Shown: positions 1 through 6,134 of the stretch, one piece after another
Numbering within the stretch: position 1 is the stretch's first letter
Layout: each line of letters starts with the position of its first letter
Assembly: GCA_014304965.1 (NCBI GenBank)
Contig: JACRTZ010000198.1
Location: 1-6,409 of the forward strand
Reading direction: 5' to 3'
Length of the DNA stretch: 6,409 nucleotides
From: Vulcanimicrobiota bacterium
Lineage (GTDB): Bacteria > Vulcanimicrobiota > Vulcanimicrobiia > Vulcanimicrobiales > Vulcanimicrobiaceae
Notes under the pieces: model-generated
What the model was told of the DNA's origin: nothing
The model's database searches: none
The model's input: the letters and a program-made list of their open reading frames with translations, nothing else
Program-made: the position numbers and the translations under genes

Positions 1-807
1 CTGCAGGCGCATGCGGGGCAGAATCGTGCTCCACACCGTGATGCCCGCGCCGAACACGATCGCGTAACCGAACAGCAGCCAGCCGACTCCCCCGGGATTG
101 CCGGCATAGAGCCCGGCCAGAAATTGCGTGCTCGCCGTGCGTTCCGTGAGCAGGAACGGCAGCGTCGGTCCGAGCCACAGCCCCACGATCGCATTGACGC
201 ACAGCCAGACCGGCGCGAGGCGTCGCAGCGAAGGAAGCCGGAGGATGTCGCTCAGCGCGGCGATGGGATTTGGCAGCCGGCGCGGCGGCCGCCCCGTCAC
301 GCTGAACCACAGGATCGCCCCGCACGCGAGATAGATCACGGCGACGACCGCGAACGCACCGGCGTGCAAGCTGCGAAAGAGCTGCGCCGCGGTGATGCCG
401 CCGAGCGCCAACCCTGCGAGGAGCGACAACTCGAAGAAACTCATGGCTCGCACGCGCAGCGCGGCACGTCCTTCCGTCGCGTCTGCGAGGTAGGCGAGCA
501 GCGCGGGCACGATGGCCGCCGCGGCGATGCCTTCGAGGGCCCGGCTCAAGAAAAATATCGCGGTCGATCCCGAGAGTGCAAACAGCAGCGCAGCGACGCC
601 GCCGAGCACTGCTCCGCCCGCCATCAGCCAACGGCGCCCGAAGGTGTCGGAGGCGAGGCCGAGCGGAATCGAGGCGAATAATTCGGCGGCGAACGATACC
701 GCGCCGAGCGTTCCGACCAACGCAACGCCGAAGTGCGCGCCGTCGTTTCTGAGGCTCGCGAGATAAAGGCCGACCAAAATACCGCTCGCACCGCCGGCGA
801 TTCTCAA
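1..807 (-). CDS. MFS-type membrane transporter, C-terminal part cut by the left edge
   Basis: This is an integral membrane protein of the major facilitator superfamily, presumably a proton-coupled exporter; its substrate cannot be read from the sequence. The visible 269 residues alternate strongly hydrophobic stretches with short charged loops. A first helix covers about residues 4-19 and a second about 26-49. The loop after it carries an MFS motif A (GLASDTFGRR, residues 50-59, with Asp54 and Arg58/Arg59). Further hydrophobic segments lie near 61-86, 90-108, 124-145, 150-168, 199-218 and 236-258. The family is usually about 400 residues, so roughly the last third is missing. No ATG or GTG fits. 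TTG at 805-807 is the best start, 31 nt after the methyltransferase stop, without a clear Shine-Dalgarno; a CTG just upstream is an alternative. It is the last visible gene of the minus-strand operon and probably exports or handles that pathway's product. The family call is firm; start and substrate are not. Confidence 0.85.
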   Translation of the reverse strand, partial: MRIAGGASGILVGLYLASLRNDGAHFGVALVGTLGAVSFAAELFASIPLGLASDTFGRRWLMAGGAVLGGVAALLFALSGSTAIFFLSRALEGIAAAAIVPALLAYLADATEGRAALRVRAMSFFELSLLAGLALGGITAAQLFRSLHAGAFAVVAVIYLACGAILWFSVTGRPPRRLPNPIAALSDILRLPSLRRLAPVWLCVNAIVGLWLGPTLPFLLTERTASTQFLAGLYAGNPGGVGWLLFGYAIVFGAGITVWSTILPRMRLQ

Positions 808-838
808 CAGCGCGTGCGCGCCGATCGGCCAAAAAACG

Positions 839-1648
839 CTAGGCAGAGCGACGTTCGCCGACCAGCACCGCGTATCCGAGCTTCCGGTCGTGGACGGCCT
901 GTGCGGCGACCTTTGCGAAACGCTTCGCTTGTTCGATATCGAGACCGGGAAGCTCGAGCTTCTTGAGGCCGATCAGGATCTCGGCCGTAAAGAGCTTGCC
1001 GCGGATGCTCGCGACCAGGTCGTGAAGACACGCATGGCGCGAAGCGCTGCTCGAAATCGAGAAGCCGGCGTCCGTCAGCCACGCGGCGTAGTTTTCGAGC
1101 GGCTGCGCATCACCAATACACGCGATCCACGCGAGCAAACCGTCGAGCTCGGGGAGCGGTTCGGCGACGCGCGTCAGATCGCTGAGGCCGACGCGGCCTT
1201 TGGGTTTGAGCACGCGCGCGAACTCGGACGCCGCTGCCGCCTTATCGGGAAACGTGCAGAAGGCGCATTCGCAAACGATGATGTCGAAGCTCTCCGACGT
1301 AAACGGAAGACGTTCCGCATCGGCGACCTGGAAGTCCACGCGAGCCTCGAGACCGCGCCGCTTGGACTCGGCGTTCGCCTCGGTGACGTTCCCTTCGCTT
1401 AAATCCACGCCCGTCACGCGGCACCCGAAACGTTCGGCGAGCCCGAACGCGCTGACGCCCCGGCCTGAGGCGACGTCGAGCACGACGGAGTCGGCAGTTA
1501 GCCCGAGCATTTCGCCAAGTTCTAAGGTCAGTGCGACGCCGCCCGGATGAAAACTCTCGCCGAACAACGCTCGGGCCGCGTCGCTGCCATAGAAGAGCGC
1601 GCAACATTGCTTGACGCCGGCCGCGGACTGCTCGCCCGCGTCGATCAC
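839..1648 (-). CDS. Cysteine-rich class I SAM-dependent methyltransferase
   Basis: A 269-residue Rossmann-fold methyltransferase. The SAM-binding motif I is VLDVASGRG (residues 56-64), the acidic residue ending beta-2 is in GVDLS (Asp82), a DAERLPF block follows at 110-116, and the post-motif region is CECAFCTFPDK (126-136). Cysteines are unusually frequent and placed in likely functional positions: a Cys pair at 15-16 (VKQCC), Cys76, Cys126/128/131, Cys177 and Cys207. The Cys pattern and overall layout recall arsenite methyltransferase (ArsM) relatives, where cysteines bind As(III), but the precise ArsM pattern is not demonstrable by eye; methylation of another thiophilic ligand or of a radical-SAM product is equally possible. 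The GTG start (1646-1648) overlaps the radical SAM stop as GTGA, which indicates translational coupling. The open frame runs further upstream to 2257, but that part is antisense-frame noise inside the radical SAM gene. Substrate unknown. Confidence 0.88.
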   Translation of the reverse strand: MIDAGEQSAAGVKQCCALFYGSDAARALFGESFHPGGVALTLELGEMLGLTADSVVLDVASGRGVSAFGLAERFGCRVTGVDLSEGNVTEANAESKRRGLEARVDFQVADAERLPFTSESFDIIVCECAFCTFPDKAAAASEFARVLKPKGRVGLSDLTRVAEPLPELDGLLAWIACIGDAQPLENYAAWLTDAGFSISSSASRHACLHDLVASIRGKLFTAEILIGLKKLELPGLDIEQAKRFAKVAAQAVHDRKLGYAVLVGERRSA

Positions 1649-3168
1649 GATGGATGGGCCGGGGCGCGTTCGCGACCCGGATGGTTGCTCATGTCGAAGA
1701 CCACGGGGCGCGGCTCGTACGGTACGCCGTCGCGCTTCGCACGCCGGCGCTCCGGTTCCATAGCTTCGAGTTGCGCGTGCGCCTGCTCGCGATAACCGAT
1801 CGTGTTGTACGAACAGAATGGGACTTGCTTGCCGCCCGGCAACAGGAATTCTTTGCAGCACTTCATGAGGTTTTTCTGATTGAAGGTCCACGGGTCCATA
1901 AAGTCTTGCAGCATGATCATCAGCATATTTTGCGCCAGGTCGCCGACGGTGACGCTTTCGGGCAGGCCGCAGGCTTGGCACGACAGCGCGAACTGCTCGG
2001 CCGACTTCTGCGACCCAGGGACCGAGGATGAAGACCACAGGCCTTCGAGCGCGCGCTTGATCTCCAGGCTGAAGTCGGGCATCACGCGATTGGTGATGTA
2101 GTCGAGATAGTCGTACACGTTGACGACGCGTGGCAACGGCGTGACTTTCTCGCCGTCGATGAACGCATACGTCACCGAGTTGCAGGTCGGAAAGCAGCAA
2201 GGCACCGGGACGAAGTCGGACGCCACGAATTGGCCCTGCGTTTGCTCTTCGATGCATGTGATGACGTCGGGAATGGTGATGCGTTGCATCGGGTCGTGCT
2301 GCATGTGACGGCCCGCGTGGAAGGCCGACTGAAAGTTAATGCCCCGCACCGCGGGATGCTGGATGGCGAGCTCGATGATTTTGCCGATCTCGTGTTCGTT
2401 GACGCCGCGCTCGATCGCCGGCACGAGTGTGACCGCCAAACCGATGGAGGCGAGCCGGTCGAGCGCCCGCATTTTTTCCGCGAGGATGTCGGGCTCGCCG
2501 CGAATGATCCGGTACGTCTCGGAATCGAAGCCGTCGAATTGGAAGTACAGCGAGGGACGGACCTCGTTCAATTCCGCGAGGAACCAATCGTCGTTCGCGA
2601 TCCGCTTCCCGTTTGTGTTGATCATGACGAACGGAATGTCGCGCGCCTTGGCTGCCCGGACGAAATTGAGTATTTGCGGATGGATCGTGGGCTCGCCGCC
2701 TGAGAACTGCACGACCTCGGGCGATCCTTCGGTTCGGACGAAGTCGTCCAAGATCGCGTCCACTTCTTCCGTCGTGAGGCTAAATCCGGGCCGCGCCGAC
2801 GCGAAGCACAGCGGGCAATTCATGTTGCAAGCGCTGTTGACTTCGATGATGCCGAGACAGGCGTGCTGTTGATGGTCGGGGCAGAGGCCGCAGTCGAGCG
2901 GACAGCCTTCCTTGATCTCGGTGCCGAACGCGAGCGGCAACGTTCCCGGTTTGTTGAATTTTGCGAGGTTGACGTACATCTCGGCATCGCCGTACACCAA
3001 GGCCTCGAAGGGTCCGCAGTCCGGGCAGCGCTTCGCCATGTAGACCTTATTGTCGCGCAGGAGGATCTTCGCGTCGATCACCCGGCGGCAATGCGGACAA
3101 ATGCTGCGCGTCAGCTCGTAGAAAACGTAGTCGGCGTCCTGTTTTTTTGCCGCCGCCGGCTCGATCAC
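1645..3168 (-). CDS. Multi-cluster radical SAM enzyme resembling tetraether lipid synthase (Tes)
   Basis: A radical SAM enzyme of 507 residues. Visible from the N-terminus are: a rubredoxin/zinc-ribbon-like Cys set (CPHC 24-27, CPDC 48-51); a CxxxCxxC block at Cys89/93/96 followed by Cys104; the canonical radical SAM cluster CxxxCxxC at Cys114/118/121; a GGEP SAM-binding motif at 157-160; and C-terminal cysteines at 324/325/329, 397/400, 437/438 and 452. One rubredoxin-like site plus several Fe-S clusters is the described layout of archaeal Tes (MJ0619/MA_1486 family), which joins lipid chains by C-C bonds between unactivated carbons. Bacterial relatives of Tes are suspected of making branched membrane-spanning lipids, but the family may hold other activities. 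I chose GTG 3166-3168, 4 nt after the preceding stop; ATG at 3223-3225 would add 19 low-complexity residues and overlap the upstream gene by 53 nt. The enzyme is oxygen-sensitive and cytosolic by family. It is coupled to the downstream methyltransferase. Family fairly sure, substrate not. Confidence 0.85.
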   Translation of the reverse strand: MIEPAAAKKQDADYVFYELTRSICPHCRRVIDAKILLRDNKVYMAKRCPDCGPFEALVYGDAEMYVNLAKFNKPGTLPLAFGTEIKEGCPLDCGLCPDHQQHACLGIIEVNSACNMNCPLCFASARPGFSLTTEEVDAILDDFVRTEGSPEVVQFSGGEPTIHPQILNFVRAAKARDIPFVMINTNGKRIANDDWFLAELNEVRPSLYFQFDGFDSETYRIIRGEPDILAEKMRALDRLASIGLAVTLVPAIERGVNEHEIGKIIELAIQHPAVRGINFQSAFHAGRHMQHDPMQRITIPDVITCIEEQTQGQFVASDFVPVPCCFPTCNSVTYAFIDGEKVTPLPRVVNVYDYLDYITNRVMPDFSLEIKRALEGLWSSSSVPGSQKSAEQFALSCQACGLPESVTVGDLAQNMLMIMLQDFMDPWTFNQKNLMKCCKEFLLPGGKQVPFCSYNTIGYREQAHAQLEAMEPERRRAKRDGVPYEPRPVVFDMSNHPGRERAPAHPS

Positions 3169-3172
3169 GTTG

Positions 3173-3826
3173 CTACGGAACGCGAACGATGAGCTGGTGG
3201 TGCGCGACGACGCCGATGCGACCACGTTCCAAACCGTGATCGCTCCCGTCGCTGTGATATACTAGCAACAGGCCTTCCGCGTGGGTGACGCGCCCCGGAA
3301 TCGCGACCGTGACATTGGCGCTGCCGTCGCGACCGGCCGTGAACGAGTTCGTCTTGCCGGTGCCGTCGAGCGGCGTGAAGGTAACCCCGGTCGGGGCAAA
3401 GTGGTTTTCGAACATGCTGTAGCGGCCGCCGCGCACGAGCCCCGCAAACTTCAACGTCGCAGTCGTGTCGTCGCCGGAGGGCGTCAGGACGACGGTGCCG
3501 CGCGCCCGAAACCAACTCCCGAGGCTGAAACCGAGCGCCTTGCCTTCAGCGGTCGCGATCGGGGTAGCCGGATCGTCCACGCCGAGCGCCGGCCGATAGC
3601 CCGCGACGTGCTCGATGCCTTGCGGCCCGATTCCGGCCGCCGCAGTCGGATCCGCGACGAACACTTGTGGATCCACTAGATTCGGCGGCTTCACTTCAAC
3701 CGAGAAGAACGCCGCGTGCGTCAAAAAACCGTACGTCGCGCGGGCGGTAAGGGCCGCCGGCTGCGCCGAGGCGACACCGAGAGCGCCGCACGCCAAAGCC
3801 ATCGCGGCGAGAAGGATTCGATTCAT
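3173..3826 (-). CDS. Secreted protein of unknown function, first gene of the operon
   Basis: A 217-residue protein with a clear Sec signal peptide: Asn2-Arg3, then a hydrophobic core (ILLAAMALACGALGV) and a probable type I cleavage after ASA at residue 21. Cys13 lies inside the hydrophobic core and does not form a convincing lipobox. The mature part alternates short beta-type segments with Gly/Asp/Thr-rich turns, as in an extracellular beta-sandwich. The C-terminal 30 residues are rich in His and Asp (YHSDG at 190-194, DHG at 196-198, AHHQL at 208-212), which could bind a metal. I do not recognise a named family with confidence. The ATG at 3824-3826 has a good Shine-Dalgarno (GAGGAG, 8-nt spacer). 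The open frame extends upstream to 4243 but lacks any signal there and overlaps the divergent gene. The stop lies 4 nt before the radical SAM start, so the two are probably co-transcribed. Confidence 0.85.
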   Translation of the reverse strand: MNRILLAAMALACGALGVASAQPAALTARATYGFLTHAAFFSVEVKPPNLVDPQVFVADPTAAAGIGPQGIEHVAGYRPALGVDDPATPIATAEGKALGFSLGSWFRARGTVVLTPSGDDTTATLKFAGLVRGGRYSMFENHFAPTGVTFTPLDGTGKTNSFTAGRDGSANVTVAIPGRVTHAEGLLLVYHSDGSDHGLERGRIGVVAHHQLIVRVP

Positions 3827-3834
3827 CTGCAACA

Positions 3835-3840
3835 CTCCTC
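3835..3840 (-). promoter_or_regulatory. Ribosome binding site of the secreted-protein gene
   Basis: GAGGAG on the minus strand, eight bases before ATG 3824-3826. It is the only strong Shine-Dalgarno in the window and fixes the start of the first gene of the minus-strand operon against the long upstream extension of the same frame. Confidence 0.75.
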
Positions 3841-4013
3841 GTTCATACCCGCTTTGGCCGGAGAACATCGTCATGGGGCCGCCATTTGGGCATTGCGCCG
3901 AGTATGTTATGCCGTCAGGGCGCCGGGCTGTAATGAGGCTTACATCGTCGTGCATTCTTGGGGCGTCGACGTCGCCGCAACCGGCGCGCGCGACGCGGAG
4001 TCTACGCAGCCAT
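3841..4013. promoter_or_regulatory. Divergent intergenic region between the radical SAM operon and the selenoprotein gene
   Basis: With the Shine-Dalgarno stretch, the gap between the two divergent starts is 187 bp, and it must hold the promoters for both sides. On the plus strand TGTAAT (3930-3935) is a fair -10 box with only a poor -35 (TTATGC, 16-bp spacing). On the minus strand TATGAA just ahead of the Shine-Dalgarno is a possible -10 without a good -35. I see no long inverted repeat or riboswitch-like structure. The assignments inside the gap are weak. Confidence 0.35.
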
Positions 4014-4763
4014 ATGCCGATTACCTCCGATCCGTACCGCCGCGCGTGGGCGGCCTGGCTTCCGGAAGCCCTGCCGCTGCTCGAGCGCGAAGAATACAAG
4101 GCCGCGCTGTCCGCCTTTCCGCGCCCGGAGCTTGCGGCCGTTCCGTTTCGCCCGGCGCCGCAGGAGCGCCGCGTCGCGCTGATCACGACCGCCGGCGCGT
4201 ACGACCGCGAAACGCAGGCCCCCTTCGACGCGGGCTCGACCATCGGCGACCTGACGCATCGCGTTTTTCCGGTCGAGCTTCCCGACGAGCGGGTCGGCTT
4301 GCGCCACGGACACTACGATCCCGCGCCCGCCGAGGCCGACCTAGAAGTCGTGCTCCCGCGCCGCGCGCTGCGCGACGCCGGAGCGACGCTGACGGCGAAC
4401 GTCGTTTCCACGATGGGCTACTGTTTGGATTGGCCGTCGTTCATCGCGCAAACGATTCCGCAAATTGTGGCGCAGGTGCGCAGCGACGGCGCGAACTCGG
4501 CGCTGCTGGTTCCGGTTTGACCGATCTGTCACCAGACCGTGCGTCTGGTCGCAGGAGCGTTGGAAGAAGCCGGCATCGCGACCGTGGTCGTCGGTACGAT
4601 GCGCAGCACGCTCGGCGATTTGCCGCGCGTCCTCATCACGCGGCATCCCCGCGGGTTGAATTTCGGGCCGCCGGGTGACGAGCGCGAACGCGCCGCGATC
4701 GTTCGGGAAGCCCTCGAACTCTTCGAGGTGAACGAAGCGACGCTCCGCAGTCACCAGGCCTAG
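4014..4763 (+). CDS. GrdB-like reductase-family selenoprotein with in-frame UGA (Sec169)
   Basis: Read through the TGA at 4518-4520, this is one 249-residue protein of the glycine/sarcosine/betaine/D-proline reductase selenoprotein B family. Family marks before the TGA are RVALITTAGAY near residue 58, APFD near 73, GDLTHR near 81, and STMGYCLDWPSF near 139. The TGA falls in LLVPV-U169-PICHQTV, where relatives have Cys in a CPxCHQT context, giving a UxxC redox motif (U169, C172). After the TGA the same frame continues with GALEEAGIATVVVGTMR, then PRVLITRHPRG and NFGPPGDE, also family-typical, to TAG 4761-4763. A SECIS-like hairpin follows the TGA directly. GrdB-type proteins use Sec for reductive cleavage chemistry; stand-alone relatives such as this one, without other Grd subunits nearby, have no established substrate and may be general thiol/selenol oxidoreductases. 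ATG 4014 gives a compact N-terminus, but its Shine-Dalgarno is weak (GGAG, 13-nt spacer). Alternatives are a nonsense mutation or a sequencing error of TGC/TGT. Confidence 0.85.
4518..4520 (+). other. In-frame TGA, probable selenocysteine codon
   Basis: This TGA is in the frame of the flanking 168 upstream and 80 downstream codons, and both sides encode parts of the same protein family. It replaces the first Cys of a CxxC motif. Cys/Sec exchange at a redox position is the classic sign of recoding. Confidence 0.82.
4521..4549 (+). promoter_or_regulatory. Putative bacterial SECIS element
   Basis: Starting ten bases after the TGA, ACCAGAC (4531-4537) and GTCTGGT (4543-4549) form a perfect 7-bp stem closing the 5-nt loop CGTGC (4538-4542). 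The loop has G at its second position, followed by U, and begins 17 nt after the TGA. This fits the known bacterial SECIS rules: short hairpin inside the coding sequence, G in the first two loop bases, loop about 16-37 nt from UGA. It would be bound by SelB on the mRNA. The stem was identified by eye, without an energy calculation. Confidence 0.75.
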
Positions 4764-4771
4764 ACGCTAAT

Positions 4772-4789
4772 TTCGGCCGCCGGCCCGAA
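4772..4789. terminator. Weak hairpin after the selenoprotein gene
   Basis: TTCGGCC (4772-4778) and GGCCCGAA (4782-4789) pair around a 3-nt loop, with one extra C on the right arm. It sits in the 65-bp gap between the convergent selenoprotein gene and hicA, where a terminator would be expected. No T-run follows on the plus strand, and only an AAATT-like stretch follows on the minus strand, so efficiency is doubtful. Confidence 0.35.
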
Positions 4790-4828
4790 CATGCAGCATA
4801 CAATCCACGCCCGCGACCTCTTCATAGT

Positions 4829-5050
4829 CTAGCGCAAGTCCTTGAGGTTCTCCGCACTGATCCCGGTCGTCTTGAGGATTGCTCGCAAGGTTCCGAGTGG
4901 GATATCGTTGTCATGGATAGGCACGTTGGCGAAGCGCCCGTCTTCGCGCTGGTAGATCGCGTGCGAACCGCTTTGCCGGACGAACTCAAATCCGGCGCGC
5001 CGAAGCGCGCGAACGAGTTCGCGCGAGGTGAGCAAAGGCAGCTTGGGCAT
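4829..5050 (-). CDS. hicA: HicA-family mRNA interferase toxin
   Basis: A 73-residue protein, the normal size for HicA. HicA is a ribosome-independent mRNA endonuclease with a dsRNA-binding-like fold that halts translation when its antitoxin is lost. The N-terminal helix SRELVRALRRAGF is followed by the active-site motif GSHAIY with the catalytic His30, then the beta-strand block VPIHDNDIPLGTLRAIL and a C-terminal helix, as in the family. All expected elements are present, so it looks intact. ATG 5048-5050 lies 3 nt after the hicB stop with no Shine-Dalgarno of its own, so translation is probably coupled to hicB. The antitoxin-first order is common for this subtype. Confidence 0.92.
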   Translation of the reverse strand: MPKLPLLTSRELVRALRRAGFEFVRQSGSHAIYQREDGRFANVPIHDNDIPLGTLRAILKTTGISAENLKDLR

Positions 5051-5053
5051 GAA

Positions 5054-5299
5054 TCACGCGGCAGGTAGATTTACCGTGACGCGTTCGAGGCGCGCACTAT
5101 CAGCATCGCTCGGCGGAATTTCCAGACCTCGTTCAAGCCGATGTTCGAGCGAGAGCGTTATGGCGTCGCGAGCCATCTCTAACGCGTTCTCCGGAGTGGT
5201 TCCGAACGTGGCAATCTCCGGGAGTGCGGGAACGATCACGTTATATGCCGAGCCGTCAGGTTCGGGCTCGATCAGGACGGCGTAGCGGAGCTCGGCCAT
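5054..5299 (-). CDS. hicB: HicB-family antitoxin
   Basis: An 81-residue short HicB with the partial RNase H-like fold: RYAVLIEPEPDGSAYNVIVPALP (residues 5-27), a TFGTTPENALEMARDAI block and a helical section to about residue 60. It binds and neutralises HicA. After residue 64 only a short tail ending VTVNLPAA is present, so the C-terminal helix-turn-helix or ribbon-helix-helix seen in longer HicB proteins is missing or vestigial; autoregulation may therefore be weak or different. ATG 5297-5299 gives the usual N-terminus; ATG 5330-5332 in the same frame would add eleven residues without a Shine-Dalgarno. It is co-transcribed with hicA. Confidence 0.9.
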   Translation of the reverse strand: MAELRYAVLIEPEPDGSAYNVIVPALPEIATFGTTPENALEMARDAITLSLEHRLERGLEIPPSDADSARLERVTVNLPAA

Positions 5300-5500
5300 C
5301 TGGTCCGATTCTTTGCTCCCGAGCGGTGTCATGCACGTTCATCCCGCGAAAGCCACAACGTGTCTAGGGTTCACCCGCCCTTGGTGCACGAGGAAGATCG
5401 AGGGATCTCGCCAGGCGGACGGCCTGGGGCTCAGCGACGCCGGTCCTTAGGACGGCCCGGCTTCCGAGGCGACCTCTCGTCAAGTAGCCGAAGGCGGGCT
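5300..5500. other. Spacer between the two toxin-antitoxin modules
   Basis: The 201 bp hold no convincing gene. Two hairpin-forming stretches are visible: CCAGGC/GCCTGG around a 5-nt loop (5411-5427), and GTCCT-T-AGGAC (5443-5453) extended after a 4-nt bulge by GCCG/CGGC (5439-5461). They could terminate the brnTA transcript or be remnants of a repeat. Any hicBA promoter should lie here on the minus strand near 5300-5370, but no good -35/-10 pair stands out. The right end carries one copy of the direct repeat also seen at 6339. Confidence 0.5.
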
Positions 5501-5506
5501 TTACTT
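5477..5506. repeat. Direct repeat, left copy, overlapping the brnA stop
   Basis: This 30-bp stretch matches 6339-6367 at about 25 positions with one 1-nt gap; the shared core is CGAAGGCGG. On the minus strand it encodes the peptide PAFGYLT in a frame other than brnA, while the second copy encodes AAFDYLT. The conserved peptide hints that both derive from a coding or dispersed element. The two copies flank brnTA. Confidence 0.45.
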
Positions 5507-5869
5507 TTTTTGCTTGGGCCGCGACTGCGGCCTTAGAGGGCTGTGCGTCACGTTCGCCGCTCGCGTCTTGAGAGCCCCATTGTGCGCTTCGAGTTCGGTT
5601 CGCACGATGTCGCGGATGATTTCGGGGAGCGTGGGAAGCTTCGCTCGAGTGTGAGCGGCTAGTGCATCGTTGATCGATGTTTGGTAGCCGCGGCACTCGC
5701 GATCTGCCTCTTCGCGGAACCAATCCAAGATGTAATCATCGATCCATATCGTGATCCGCGTCTTGCCGTTATGCGGCAACGCCGCGCCACGCACGCCGCC
5801 GGAGAAATCGTAGCTCTTCGGCTCACGAGGTTCGCGCGAGCGAACTGCGAGTTTAGTTTTCGATGCCAT
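5501..5869 (-). CDS. brnA: BrnA-family ribbon-helix-helix antitoxin
   Basis: A 122-residue antitoxin of the BrnA/DUF4415 type. The central block KTRITIWIDDYILDWFREEA (about residues 36-55) and the following GYQTSINDAL are the typical ribbon-helix-helix that dimerises, binds the brnTA promoter and wraps BrnT. The C-terminal 45 residues are longer than usual, beginning with TLPEIIRDIVRTELEAH and ending in a basic tail (RPQSRPKQKK). This tail runs into the direct repeat, so the original end of the gene may have been altered. ATG 5867-5869 overlaps the end of brnT by 17 nt, the usual arrangement that couples antitoxin to toxin translation. Confidence 0.92.
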   Translation of the reverse strand: MASKTKLAVRSREPREPKSYDFSGGVRGAALPHNGKTRITIWIDDYILDWFREEADRECRGYQTSINDALAAHTRAKLPTLPEIIRDIVRTELEAHNGALKTRAANVTHSPLRPQSRPKQKK

Positions 5870-6134
5870 ATTCGTATTGTCGCCTCTCGTAGCCGGTGGC
5901 CCGGCGAGCAGATATCAGTCGAAAGCAATCTGCCGGCTCAGAATACGTGTACACGATGGTGAGAATGCGCCCCGTCGCATCACATCCGACCTTAATGAAC
6001 CGCACTTCGTCGAATCGCCGATCTTCGACCGTGAGCGCGACGGAGTCGTCGAGCACGGTCGCGCCATCGAGAAAGCTTATGCGATGTTTTTGACAATTCG
6101 CAAACGCTTTGTCCGCGTCCCAAACGACCTGCAT
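5853..6134 (-). CDS. brnT: BrnT-family ribonuclease toxin
   Basis: A 93-residue protein of the BrnT/DUF497 family, RelE-like RNases that block translation under stress until sequestered by BrnA. Family marks are WDADKAFANCQKHRISF (residues 5-21), a VLDD segment near 28, FDEVRFIKVG near 41-50, GRILTIVYTY near 55-64, and the C-terminal ISARRATGYERRQYE (about 74-88), with the basic and tyrosine residues linked to RNA cleavage. Size and motifs indicate an intact toxin. ATG 6132-6134 yields the usual start; an in-frame ATG at 6216-6218 would add 28 unrelated residues that run through the promoter. No Shine-Dalgarno is present, so the mRNA may be leaderless or nearly so. Confidence 0.93.
   Translation of the reverse strand: MQVVWDADKAFANCQKHRISFLDGATVLDDSVALTVEDRRFDEVRFIKVGCDATGRILTIVYTYSEPADCFRLISARRATGYERRQYEYGIEN

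Noticed and set aside
124..681. Plus-strand open frame of 185 codons
   Set aside because: Arg/Gln/Glu-rich translation without any family feature; it is the shadow of the MFS gene, whose minus-strand frame shows membrane helices and motif A.
1645..1647. TGA of the radical SAM gene as another selenocysteine codon
   Set aside because: It overlaps the methyltransferase GTG start, the protein is already complete, and no family sequence follows in that frame.
1649..2257. Upstream extension of the methyltransferase reading frame
   Set aside because: It lies inside the radical SAM gene on the same strand in another frame, is Arg-rich and has no family features; the GTG at 1646-1648 gives a normal methyltransferase N-terminus.
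3827..4243. Upstream extension of the secreted-protein frame
   Set aside because: The signal peptide starts at 3826 behind a good Shine-Dalgarno, and the extension is antisense to the selenoprotein gene.
4014..4520. A truncated 168-residue protein ending at the TGA, with a separate short gene after it
   Set aside because: The frame is continuous, both halves belong to one family, and the second part would start mid-motif at a GTG with no ribosome binding site.
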